In this document: positions 7,295 through 15,055 of the stretch, piece after piece
How positions within the stretch are numbered: the first letter of the stretch is position 1
Layout: each line of letters starts with the position of its first letter
Assembly: GCA_005879975.1 (NCBI GenBank)
Contig: VBIL01000028.1
Coordinates: 1 to 36,751 of the forward strand
Direction of reading: 5' to 3'
From: Chloroflexota bacterium
Lineage (GTDB): Bacteria; Chloroflexota; Limnocylindria; P2-11E
Length of the DNA: 36,751 bases
Notes under the pieces: model-generated
What the model was told of the DNA's origin: nothing
The model's input: the letters and a program-made list of their open reading frames with translations, nothing else
Database searches by the model: none
Position numbers and translations under genes: made by a program

Positions 7295-8581
7295 CTACGC
7301 CGAGCCCCGCTCGGCCGCGATGAGATCAAGGACGAGCGTCGTCCACCCGAAATCACGCGCGCCTTCTCCGTCGCCCGTCCGCGGGTCGTAGAACTCGCGG
7401 ATGCCGTTTCGGTCGATCATCTCGATCGTCCGCTCGACGATGCGACTCGCGACATCACCCCGCCCGTGCGCGCGAAGTCCCCAGTACAGGTACCAGTTCA
7501 CGTTGACCCAGGAAGGCCCGCGCCAGGTGGTCTTTGCGCGCCAGCCCGGATCGAATGCCCGCTCGCTGGCGGCGACGCTCGGGATCGGGTAGGGGAGCCA
7601 GAACTCCTTTTCGTTGAGGAGATGCTCGTCCACAAGTCGTTTCGCCTTTCGCGGGTCGAGGTCCTCGAGGATGAGTGGAAAGAGGCAAGAGAACGTGAGC
7701 GACCGCGCGGGCTTCTCTGCCCGGCCCGCAAGGTCCCAGAAGACCCCCGTGTCCTCGTCCCAGCATTTGGTCTCGAGCGCGCGGCGCACGCGTTCCGCAC
7801 GCGCGGAGAACTCGTCCGCCTCGCCCGGTAGGTCGCCGGCGATCGCTGTGAGCTTCGCGAGGCATCGGAGACCATCCGCGTAGATCGCATTCACCATGAC
7901 GTCCTCCCACGTGAAGACGTCGAGCGCGGGAAGGCGTGCGGGCTCGCCCCGATAGGGCGCGTAGGCGTCGTAGAGCCGCTGCATCGACCGCTGGAGCTCC
8001 GGGAGAGTCTCTTCAGTCGACTCCGGCGTGATGCCCATGAGCGCGTCGTACTTGGGACTGGCATCGAGCCCCGACTCGTCGGGCTGGATCAACGCGACGA
8101 GCCCGTCATCGTCGGGGTCGCGCACCGCCTTGAGCCAGCGGAAGAAGCGGCGGATCGGCGGGAGCACCTCGCGGACGAAGCCGGCGTCGCCGGTCGCCTC
8201 ATGGATGCGCAGGACCGCCCGTGCGACGACCGGTGGCTGGATCGTCGCGGTGAAGAAGGGGTCGGCCAGCCAGATCGGTTGGACCTCGCGCAGCGCCTCC
8301 TCGTGCGTGCCCTTCTCCCACAGGATCATGTGCGGGATGAAGCCATCGGGCTGCGCGCCCTGCATCAAGCAGCGGATCTCCTGCTTGGCGAGCTCGGGAT
8401 CGACGTGCAGCAGCGCGATCGCGTGGAACGCGCTATCCCAAAACCATTGGAACGGGTAGGTCGTCGGTGACGGACAGATGAAGTCATAGCGACGACCTCC
8501 CCATTGCGAGATCCCGCGCTGCCGATTGCCAGATAGAACGCGGCGAGCCTCCGCGATGACGCGCGTCTGGTCTACGGGCAT
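7295..8581 (-). CDS. GH63-like (alpha/alpha)6-barrel glycoside hydrolase
   Basis: A 428-residue protein with the features of bacterial GH63/MGH-type glycosidases: FQWFWDSAFHAIALLHVDPELA near 48-69, QPDGFIPHMILWE near 80-92, a catalytic-acid region around LIQPDESGLDASPKYD near 164-179 (Asp/Glu), and the C-terminal WRGPSWVNVNWYLYWGL. Related enzymes hydrolyse glucosylglycerate, mannosylglycerate or short alpha-glucosides in the cytoplasm. ATG 8581 was chosen over the longer frame because the upstream extension overlaps the divergent transporter promoter. It is read divergently from the ABC transporter binding-protein gene 46 bp away, so a transported oligosaccharide or glycoside may be its substrate. 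It has no signal peptide. Confidence 0.85.
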   Translation of the reverse strand: MPVDQTRVIAEARRVLSGNRQRGISQWGGRRYDFICPSPTTYPFQWFWDSAFHAIALLHVDPELAKQEIRCLMQGAQPDGFIPHMILWEKGTHEEALREVQPIWLADPFFTATIQPPVVARAVLRIHEATGDAGFVREVLPPIRRFFRWLKAVRDPDDDGLVALIQPDESGLDASPKYDALMGITPESTEETLPELQRSMQRLYDAYAPYRGEPARLPALDVFTWEDVMVNAIYADGLRCLAKLTAIAGDLPGEADEFSARAERVRRALETKCWDEDTGVFWDLAGRAEKPARSLTFSCLFPLILEDLDPRKAKRLVDEHLLNEKEFWLPYPIPSVAASERAFDPGWRAKTTWRGPSWVNVNWYLYWGLRAHGRGDVASRIVERTIEMIDRNGIREFYDPRTGDGEGARDFGWTTLVLDLIAAERGSA

Positions 8582-8595
8582 GGTCGACCCACTCC

Positions 8596-8601
8596 TATAC
8601 T
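8596..8601 (+). promoter_or_regulatory. candidate -10 for the first ABC transporter operon
   Basis: TATACT is a near-consensus -10, 26 nt before the binding-protein ATG. A purine-rich ribosome site AAAAGGGGG follows at 8612-8620. No clear -35 is visible, so an activator may be needed. Confidence 0.45.
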
Positions 8602-8627
8602 CCGGGCGCTCAAAAGGGGGAACACCG

Positions 8628-9989
8628 ATGTCCAAGTATTCTCGTCGAACATTCCTGAGGGCTGCTGCGGCCACGGGCATCGCCGTGGCCTGCGCACCGG
8701 CGGCGCAGCCCTCCGCCGCGCCGCCGACGGGCGCGGCGCCCAGTCAGGCCAAAGGCCTGACGGGCACGATCACCGTGTCCTATCCCGACGAGCTCGGAGT
8801 CAAACCGAAGTACGTCGACCAGGCCGCGCAGGCGGTCCAGACCGCGAACTCCGGCGCGACGGTGAAGGTCGATCTGCAGAAGGTTTCGGACGACCTCTAT
8901 TACCCCAAGCTGCTGCTCGCTCTCCAGAGCGGGGGCGACGTGCCCGACGTGTTCCACTTCGGCGGCGACAGCATCGGCGAGCTCGCCGATGCGGGATACA
9001 TCGAGCCGCTCGACACATATGTGAACGCGTGGGCGGACTGGAAGTTCTACCCCGACTCCATCAAGAAGGGCGCGACGTACAAGGGCAAGGTCTGGGCGAT
9101 CCCGTACGGGATGGACACACGTTGGCTCTATTTCCGAAGGGACGACCTGCAGAAGGCCGGGCTGGCGGCGGACTGGTCTCCGTCGAAGCTCGACGACGTC
9201 CTCGCCGCGGCCTCGGCGGTGAAGTCAAAGGTCTCGAGCGTCGTTCCGTACGCGCTCTACGCCGGCGCCGCGGCTTCGGACGGCGCTCGCGACCACGCCT
9301 TCGTGCCGCTCGTATGGGCGTACGGGGGCGATGTGATCACAAGCGATGGCAAGTGGGTCGGCAACAGCCCGGCGATCCGCAAGGCCCTCGCCTATTACCA
9401 GAAGGTGTACGGCCAGGGCCTCTCGCCGAAGGAGATCCTCACGTCGACCAAACCCTGGACCGCCATGCGCGCGAAGCTCGGCGACGGAAGCCTCGCGCTC
9501 CTCTTCGAGGGCGGCTGGGTCTACGGCGGCTGGGCATCAAAGGACAAGGCCGGCACGGAGAAAAATGTCGGCTACCTGCTGCATCCGACGGAGACCGGCG
9601 GGCCTTCATTCACCATCGGCGGCCTCGGCACGTGCTGGTACATCACCGCGAGGTCCAAGAACAAGGAGCTCGCCTGGGAGTTCATCAAGACCTGGAACAA
9701 CAAGGACACCGTCGCGAAGATCAACATCGAGGACCCGCACCCGGTCGCACGCAGCGACTCCGCGGAGGTCCCGGAGTTCAAAGCGCAGCAGTACCTGGTG
9801 GACTCGACGAAGTCACTCGAGAAGGCGAAGTTCGTGCCTCCTGATCCCAACCTCAGCAAGATCACGACGGCGATCCAGAAAGCGACCGGCCGCGTCGCGA
9901 ACGGTGACTCGAGCCCGGATGACGCCGCGAAGCAGTACTCCGCGGACTTGAAGCAAGCCATCGGCGCGGACAAGGTCGTCGAGCAGTAA
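8628..9989 (+). CDS. ABC transporter substrate-binding lipoprotein (CUT1/UgpB-like)
   Basis: A 453-residue binding protein. The N-terminus has a twin-arginine motif (SRRTFLR at 5-11), a hydrophobic stretch and a Cys at position 22 (AVACAP), so it is probably a Tat-exported lipoprotein. The body matches family-1 solute-binding proteins for sugars or glycerol phosphate: SGGDVPDVFHFGGDSIGELADAG, then GKVWAIPYGMDTRWLYFR, LLFEGGWVYGG and the C-terminal FIKTWNN. ATG 8628 was chosen for its ribosome site and because the Tat motif falls at the N-terminus; the frame is open further upstream. It is followed by two permeases, an ATPase, a PHP enzyme and a GDPD. The order suggests a Ugp-like glycerol-phosphate system, while the divergent glycosidase suggests a sugar; the substrate is unresolved. 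Confidence 0.9.
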   Translation: MSKYSRRTFLRAAAATGIAVACAPAAQPSAAPPTGAAPSQAKGLTGTITVSYPDELGVKPKYVDQAAQAVQTANSGATVKVDLQKVSDDLYYPKLLLALQSGGDVPDVFHFGGDSIGELADAGYIEPLDTYVNAWADWKFYPDSIKKGATYKGKVWAIPYGMDTRWLYFRRDDLQKAGLAADWSPSKLDDVLAAASAVKSKVSSVVPYALYAGAAASDGARDHAFVPLVWAYGGDVITSDGKWVGNSPAIRKALAYYQKVYGQGLSPKEILTSTKPWTAMRAKLGDGSLALLFEGGWVYGGWASKDKAGTEKNVGYLLHPTETGGPSFTIGGLGTCWYITARSKNKELAWEFIKTWNNKDTVAKINIEDPHPVARSDSAEVPEFKAQQYLVDSTKSLEKAKFVPPDPNLSKITTAIQKATGRVANGDSSPDDAAKQYSADLKQAIGADKVVEQ

Positions 9990-10000
9990 GCGAATAGGCG

Positions 10001-10028
10001 CGGAGCGGGGGCTTCCGCCTCCGCTCCG
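10001..10028 (+). terminator. stable hairpin between binding-protein and permease genes
   Basis: A 12-bp stem, CGGAGCGGGGGC with GCCTCCGCTCCG and one G-T pair, around a TTCC loop, beginning 11 nt after the binding-protein stop. No T-run follows. Such hairpins between binding-protein and permease genes usually keep the binding-protein message abundant (as between malE and malF). Confidence 0.65.
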
Positions 10029-10043
10029 GCGCCCGTCCCGGCC

Positions 10044-10049
10044 TATTCT
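10044..10049 (+). promoter_or_regulatory. candidate internal -10 (leaderless) for the permease genes
   Basis: TATTCT lies 7 nt before the GTG at 10057, just after the hairpin at 10001-10028. There is no ribosome site before this GTG, so a leaderless transcript starting here is plausible. Confidence 0.35.
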
Positions 10050-10056
10050 CTAAAAC

Positions 10057-10938
10057 GTGGTGGCGAGGAACTCCACGTACCTCGTCGGGGTCACCCCGGC
10101 CGCGCTGCTCCTCGCGCTCTTCTTCGTCGGGCCCGCGCTCTGGGCCCTGTATTCCAGCCTCACGAACCTCGCGCTGGTCGGCATCGACGCCGCGAATCCG
10201 CGCTTTGTCGGGCTCGACAACTACGCGCGGCTCTTCGCCGATCCGGATTTCTGGACCGTGATCAGAAACTCGGTCGTGTTCGTGGTCGGCTCCGCGGTGA
10301 TCGGGCAGTTCGTCCTCGGCCTCGCCCTGGCGCTCCTGATCGACCATGCGGAGCACCGGGGCTGGTGGCTGGGCGCCCTCGCGTACGGCGCGGTCCTGCT
10401 CGCGTGGGTCAACCCGGCGCTCATCGCCGGCTTCCTCTGGGTCGCGATGTACGACTTCTTCTTCGGCTCGCTGAACCACGTCTTTCTGAGCTCGCTGGGG
10501 TTCGGGCCGGTCGACTGGATCGGCTCGTTCCCGATGCCCGCGGTGATCCTCGCGAACATCTGGCGTGGGACGGCCTTCACCATGATCATCTTCCTCGGCG
10601 CTCTGAAGACGATCCCGCCCGACATCTATGAGGCGGCGCGCATCGACGGCGCCAACGCCTGGCGCCGGTTCTGGGACCACACCCTGCCGAGCCTCAGGCC
10701 GATCGCGGCGCTCGCGCTCTTGTCCATCACGATGTCGACGTTCGGCACGTTCATCGTCATCCAGGCGCTCACGAACGGGGGACCGGGCATCGCGACGGAG
10801 GTCATCGCGCTGTACGCGTTCCACACCGCGTTCAAGTCGTTCTCGATCGGGTACGGGTCCGCCATCGCAGTCGTCATGCTGGCCCTGAACTTCGCTTTCG
10901 CCGTGGTCTACCTCAACTGGTCGAGGGCGCGCGCGTGA
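10057..10938 (+). CDS. ABC transporter permease, MalF/UgpA type
   Basis: A 293-residue inner-membrane permease with about six helices, the first at residues 8-33 and others near 70-95, 108-130, 157-180, 215-237 and 262-285. The cytoplasmic EAA loop reads YEAARIDGANAWRRFWDHTLPSLRP at about 191-215 and contacts the ATPase. NWSRARA closes the protein. The GTG start is the only reasonable one. The stop overlaps the next permease start by 4 bp (GTGA), as usual for heterodimeric CUT1 transporters. The substrate is set by the binding protein at 8628. Confidence 0.93.
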   Translation: MVARNSTYLVGVTPAALLLALFFVGPALWALYSSLTNLALVGIDAANPRFVGLDNYARLFADPDFWTVIRNSVVFVVGSAVIGQFVLGLALALLIDHAEHRGWWLGALAYGAVLLAWVNPALIAGFLWVAMYDFFFGSLNHVFLSSLGFGPVDWIGSFPMPAVILANIWRGTAFTMIIFLGALKTIPPDIYEAARIDGANAWRRFWDHTLPSLRPIAALALLSITMSTFGTFIVIQALTNGGPGIATEVIALYAFHTAFKSFSIGYGSAIAVVMLALNFAFAVVYLNWSRARA

Positions 10939-11813
10939 CCACGCGAGCCGCGTCGCGCGTCACACGCACGGCCGCGGCGCCGCGCGGCGCCTCGTGGATC
11001 GAGGCCCTGGCGGTCCACGTCGTGTTCGTGCTGGTCGCCGTCTTCTTCCTGGTGCCGTTCCTCTGGCTGTTCACCGCCGCTTTCGACGCCAACGCCGAGG
11101 CGTACATCCGATTTCCCGCGCAGCCGACCCTCAACAACTTCGTGCGCATCTTCACGGAGCACGACTTCGGACGCGCGCTCGCGAACTCGGTCTTCGTCGC
11201 GGGCGCCACCATGCTCCTCGACGTCGTCGCCGTCGCGCTCGCCGGCTACTCCTTGTCGCGCCTGGAGTGGCGGTTCAAATCCTGGATCACGTACGCGGTC
11301 CTGTTGCTCCAGACGATGCCGCTCTCGGCGACGATGGTCCCGATCTACGGCCTGGCGCGGGCACTTGGCCTGCGCAACTCGTATCTCGGCCTCATCCTCA
11401 TTCACGCCGCGATCGAGCTGCCGTTCCTCATTTGGCTCATGAAGGGCTTTTTCGACAACGTGCCGCGCTACTTGGAGGAGGCCGCCTGGCTCGACGGACG
11501 CTCCAAGCTGCGCGCGCTCGCCGAGGTGGTGTTGCCGGTGGCGCGCAACGGCATCGGCGTCGTCGCCGGTCTCTCGTTCCTCGCGGCATGGGCGGAGGTC
11601 CTGATGATGATCATCCTCATCGATACGCAGGATCTGAAGACCGTGCCGCTCGCGTTCTACGAGGCCCTGCGGACGCGGGGCGGCTACACCGAGGTGCAGT
11701 ACGGCATCGTGGCCGCCATGGGCGTGCTCTATGCCGTTCCCGTCATGGCCATCTTCCTCGCCACTCGGCGAATGATGGTGCGTGGTCTCATCGCGACATC
11801 GCGGGGTCTCTAA
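10935..11813 (+). CDS. ABC transporter permease, MalG/UgpE type
   Basis: A 292-residue partner permease. Residues 1-20 are a polar, basic N-terminus, then membrane helices near 27-50, 90-112, 120-140, 150-165, 205-225 and 262-280. The EAA loop is LEEAAWLDGRSKLRALAEVVLPVAR at about 180-204. The family pattern IYGLARALGLRNSYLGLIL is present near 135-154. GTG start overlapping the upstream permease. Only 4 bp separate its stop from the ATPase start. Confidence 0.93.
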   Translation: MTTRAASRVTRTAAAPRGASWIEALAVHVVFVLVAVFFLVPFLWLFTAAFDANAEAYIRFPAQPTLNNFVRIFTEHDFGRALANSVFVAGATMLLDVVAVALAGYSLSRLEWRFKSWITYAVLLLQTMPLSATMVPIYGLARALGLRNSYLGLILIHAAIELPFLIWLMKGFFDNVPRYLEEAAWLDGRSKLRALAEVVLPVARNGIGVVAGLSFLAAWAEVLMMIILIDTQDLKTVPLAFYEALRTRGGYTEVQYGIVAAMGVLYAVPVMAIFLATRRMMVRGLIATSRGL

Positions 11814-11817
11814 GGAA

Positions 11818-12781
11818 GTGTCGCGTGTCGAATACGCCGACGTGTCGAAGCGCTTTCCGACGCAGGATCGGGCCGCCGTCGATCGTCTCACGCTGGACGT
11901 CGCCGACGGCGAGTTCCTCGTCCTGCTCGGGCCATCAGGGTGCGGCAAGACGACCGCGCTCCGCATGCTCGCCGGCCTCGAGCACCCCGATCGCGGCGAC
12001 ATCCTGATCGACGGCGCGAGCGTCATCCGCCTTGAGCCCAAGGATCGCGACGTCGCGCTCGTGTTTCAGAGCTACGCGCTGTACCCGCACATGTCGGTGC
12101 GCGACAACATCCAGTACCCGCTGCGCGTGCGGCAGCTCAGCGCGGCCGAGCGAGGGCGCAAGGTCGAACGCGTCGCGGAGCTCCTAGGCATCGTGAACCT
12201 GCTGCCCCGACGGCCGGCCCAGCTCTCCGGCGGCGAGCAGCAGCGCGTCGCCCTCGCGCGCGCCATCGTCCGCGAACCGCGCGTGTTCCTGATGGACGAG
12301 CCGCTGTCGAACCTCGACGCGAAGCTTCGGACCCACACCCGCACGGAGCTCAAGGCGCTCCAGCAGCAGCTCGGCGTCACCACCATCTTCGTGACTCACG
12401 ACCAGGCCGAAGCGATGACCATGTCGGACCGTATCGCCGTGCTCGAACGCGCATCGCGATGGCGAGTCGCTCGTGCTCACCGGCGGCTGGCGCCTCGACG
12501 CGCCGCGAGGGGTCGCAGGCGCCGACGGCCTCAAGGTCGGGCTGCGGCCTGAGGCGATCGAGCTCGAGCGCACATCCGTGTCCGGGGCGCATCCCGCCGA
12601 GGTGCTCGTGTCGGAGCCGCTCGGGAGCGAGGTCATCGTCAACGTCAAGCTCGGCGACGCCCTGCTCAAGGTGCGCACCCTGCCCGACGTGCGTCCCGAT
12701 CCGGGCACGCGTGTCTTCCTGCGCGCTCGCCCGGACGCCCTGCGCGTCTTCGATGCGTCGAGCGGCGCCGCCCTGAATTGA
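11818..12781 (+). pseudogene. ABC transporter ATPase (MalK/UgpC type), internal deletion and frame change
   Basis: The first frame (GTG 11818) encodes a full nucleotide-binding domain: Walker A GPSGCGKT at 38-45, Q-loop VFQSYALYPHM near 82-92, signature LSGGEQQR at 136-143, Walker B FLMDEP at 157-162 and H-loop THDQAEAM at 193-200. After DRIAVL (residue 209, base about 12445) it turns into arginine-rich out-of-frame sequence ending at 12552. Another frame, from about 12452 to 12781, encodes the typical C-terminal TOBE region (HRDGESLVLTGGW, then VGLRPEAIEL). The roughly 35-40 residues normally between these (the GxxxQxGTPxxVYxxP ... GSPxMN block) are missing. So about 110 bp, not a multiple of three, appears lost. 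The ATPase core could still be made, but without its regulatory domain. Confidence 0.8.
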
Positions 12782-14148
12782 GGGCCGACGAGCTCCCGAA
12801 GGCGGACCTCGTCCTCGAGGGTCACTTCGACAAAGATCACGAGCGGCGCTACGCCCACGTGCCGTTCGAGGTCCCGAGCGGCCGGCGCCAGCTGCACATC
12901 CGCTATGCCTACAGCGATCAGATCGATTCCGACCCGCTCATCACCGGCGGCAACACGCTCGACATCGGCCTCTTCGACGAGCGCGGGATCGCGGCATCGA
13001 GCGCGGGGTTCCGCGGCTGGAGCGGAAGCAACAAGATGGAGCTCACGATCGATGAGACGTGGGCCACGCCGCCCTATCGCAAGGGAAGGATCGGCGCCGG
13101 CACGTGGCACGTGCTCCTCGGCCCGTACAAAGTCGGACCGCGCGGGTGCGACTGGAAGGTCGAGGTCTGGTTCGATCCCGGACTCCGCTCGCCGTGGCGG
13201 ATGAGCGGCGCCGTGCGCCGGGTCGATCCCGATCCGCTGCCCGCAGCGCGGGAGGGCTGGCTGCGCGGCGATCTCCACTGCCACACGCTCTATTCCGACG
13301 GCGACTCGTGGCCACAGGAGATGCTGATCGCGGGATCAGAGGCGGGCCTCGATTTCCTCGGCGTGACCGACCACAACAACGTCGGCCATCAGCTCGCCTA
13401 CGGACCGGGCGGCGACGGCCTGCCGATCGTCCTTCCCGGCGTCGAGGTCACGACCTACGGTGGCCACTGGAACGCCTGGGGGACGGATCGCTGGTGGGAA
13501 TTCCGCGAGCCGGAGGCACAAGCGGTGGAGCGGACGATGCGGGCCGCGGCCGAGAGCGGCGCCGTAGTGAGCATCTGCCACCCGAAACCGTTCGGGCCTC
13601 CGTGGGAATACGCCGTCGACGGTGGCTTCCACGCCGTCGAGGTGTGGAACGGACCCTGGGCGCAGCTGAATGCCGCCTCTCTCGCGTACTGGGAGGAGCT
13701 GTTACGTCGCGGTGTGCGCCGCGCGGCCGTCGGCGGCAGCGACACGCACTACCTGCATCGAAGCGGTGTCCCAGCAGGTCATCTCGACGCGCTCGGTACG
13801 CCGACGACGTGGGTCGATGCGGGAGATCGGCCAACGGTCGCCACGATCCTCGCCGCGCTGCGCGACGGCCGGTCATTCGTCTCCGCGTCGCCGCGCGGCC
13901 CGCAGCTGTACCTCGAGCCGGACCGCGGCCGCGCCGGGCGCGTGGCCCTGGAGGTGCGCAACGGCGCGGGCGCGAGGCTCGAGCTCATCACCGCTGCCCG
14001 CTCCCCGCAGCGGCTCGTGGTCGACAGCTCCGCCTGGGACGCCACGTTCGACGTCCCCGCGGGCGCAGGATTCGCGCGCGCGCAGCTCGTCTCAGAGAGG
14101 GGTGATGTGGTCGCCCTCTCGAACCCGGTGTGGGCGGACCGTCTCTGA
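12778..14148 (+). CDS. CehA/McbA-type PHP-domain metallohydrolase
   Basis: A 456-residue protein. Residues 1-155 are a beta-rich N-terminal domain; residues about 160-375 form a PHP (polymerase and histidinol phosphatase) metal-binding barrel with DLHCHTLYSDGDS near 164-176, GVTDHNNVGHQ near 196-206, ICHPKPFG near 265-272 and GGSDTHY near 321-327. The C-terminal 80 residues are a beta domain. Related enzymes hydrolyse phosphate or carboxylic esters. The TTG start overlaps the ATPase stop (TTGA at 12778-12781), so it is coupled to the transporter genes. A role in processing a transported phosphoester, ahead of the GDPD encoded next, is an inference. It has no signal peptide, so it is probably cytoplasmic. 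Confidence 0.85.
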   Translation: MRADELPKADLVLEGHFDKDHERRYAHVPFEVPSGRRQLHIRYAYSDQIDSDPLITGGNTLDIGLFDERGIAASSAGFRGWSGSNKMELTIDETWATPPYRKGRIGAGTWHVLLGPYKVGPRGCDWKVEVWFDPGLRSPWRMSGAVRRVDPDPLPAAREGWLRGDLHCHTLYSDGDSWPQEMLIAGSEAGLDFLGVTDHNNVGHQLAYGPGGDGLPIVLPGVEVTTYGGHWNAWGTDRWWEFREPEAQAVERTMRAAAESGAVVSICHPKPFGPPWEYAVDGGFHAVEVWNGPWAQLNAASLAYWEELLRRGVRRAAVGGSDTHYLHRSGVPAGHLDALGTPTTWVDAGDRPTVATILAALRDGRSFVSASPRGPQLYLEPDRGRAGRVALEVRNGAGARLELITAARSPQRLVVDSSAWDATFDVPAGAGFARAQLVSERGDVVALSNPVWADRL

Positions 14149-14149
14149 C

Positions 14150-15055
14150 GTGAGCGGCGCCCCGAACCCCGACTCGTTCCTCCAGACCGACGGCCGTGTC
14201 GTCGAGCTGAAGGTCCACCGCTGCCTGTGGAGCGGGACCTATTCCGAGAACTCGCCGCTCGCGATCGAGGAGTGCGCGCGCGAGAACGTCCTCCGCGTTG
14301 AGATCGACCTCCAGCTCCTGCGGGACGGCGAATTCGTCATCTTTCACGACGATCGTTTCGATCGCGTGACCGACAGGCGCGGTCTGGTGCGCGACGCCAC
14401 GGCGGCCGAAGCGACGCGCGCGCGACTCAAGGACGGGTCGCACCCCCTTCTTTTTTCCGAGGCCGTCGCGCTCATCGCCGCGCACGAGTACCCGAGGCGC
14501 ATCGAGCTCGACCTCAAGGACCTCGCCCCTTATGCCTGGCCGCAGGCGGCGGCGCTCGCGCGCGCGGTGCAACCGGTCAAGGACCGCGCGCACTTCAGCT
14601 GCTCCGCGGACTGGAATCTCCGTCGTCTCCAGAGCGTGGATCCCACACTTGGGGTGAGCCTCAACCCGCACGCGTACATCGACAGCGAAGCGGAGAAGGA
14701 GATCGGTCTCCCGAAGGGCGCGTATGGCTATTTCGACGCACATCCGCTCGCGAAGCGCCGTGACTCGACCACGGCCGATTACTTGCGCGACCGCTTCGGC
14801 GGGATCATGCGCCTCGTGCCCGGTGTGACGGAGACGCATCTCCGCCTTTCGATGTTCGAGCGCATGCTCGACGACGGCGTCGCGGATGTGGCGGAGATCT
14901 TTCACGCGCTTGGTCTGAAAGTCGATGTCTGGACGCTGGATGCGGAGACCCCGCGTTGGCGCGAGCGACTCGCTCGTGTCGTCGCCGCGGGGGTCGACAT
15001 CGTCACCACGAACACGGCCCGCGCGTTCGCCGCTGCGGGCCGCGCAGAGACCTAG
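14150..15055 (+). CDS. glycerophosphodiester phosphodiesterase family protein (UgpQ-like)
   Basis: A 301-residue GDPD-fold enzyme that splits glycerophosphodiesters into an alcohol and glycerol 3-phosphate. The active-site pattern is present: HR near 18-19 (normally HRG, here HRC), EIDLQLLRDGEFVIFHDDRFDRVTD near 49-73 with Glu, Asp and the HD pair, and a late TLDAETPRW ... DIVTTNTARAF segment. GTG 14150 follows the PHP stop by 1 bp. It closes an operon ordered like ugpBAEC-Q. The second residue after the catalytic His is unusual (Cys follows Arg where Gly is expected), so activity on the classical substrate is not guaranteed. Its stop shares CTAG with the convergent ATPase gene. Confidence 0.88.
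   Translation: MSGAPNPDSFLQTDGRVVELKVHRCLWSGTYSENSPLAIEECARENVLRVEIDLQLLRDGEFVIFHDDRFDRVTDRRGLVRDATAAEATRARLKDGSHPLLFSEAVALIAAHEYPRRIELDLKDLAPYAWPQAAALARAVQPVKDRAHFSCSADWNLRRLQSVDPTLGVSLNPHAYIDSEAEKEIGLPKGAYGYFDAHPLAKRRDSTTADYLRDRFGGIMRLVPGVTETHLRLSMFERMLDDGVADVAEIFHALGLKVDVWTLDAETPRWRERLARVVAAGVDIVTTNTARAFAAAGRAET

Noticed and set aside
10908-12041. Minus-strand open frame of over 370 codons
   Set aside because: Antisense to the MalG-type permease and ATPase genes; it has no recognisable domain.
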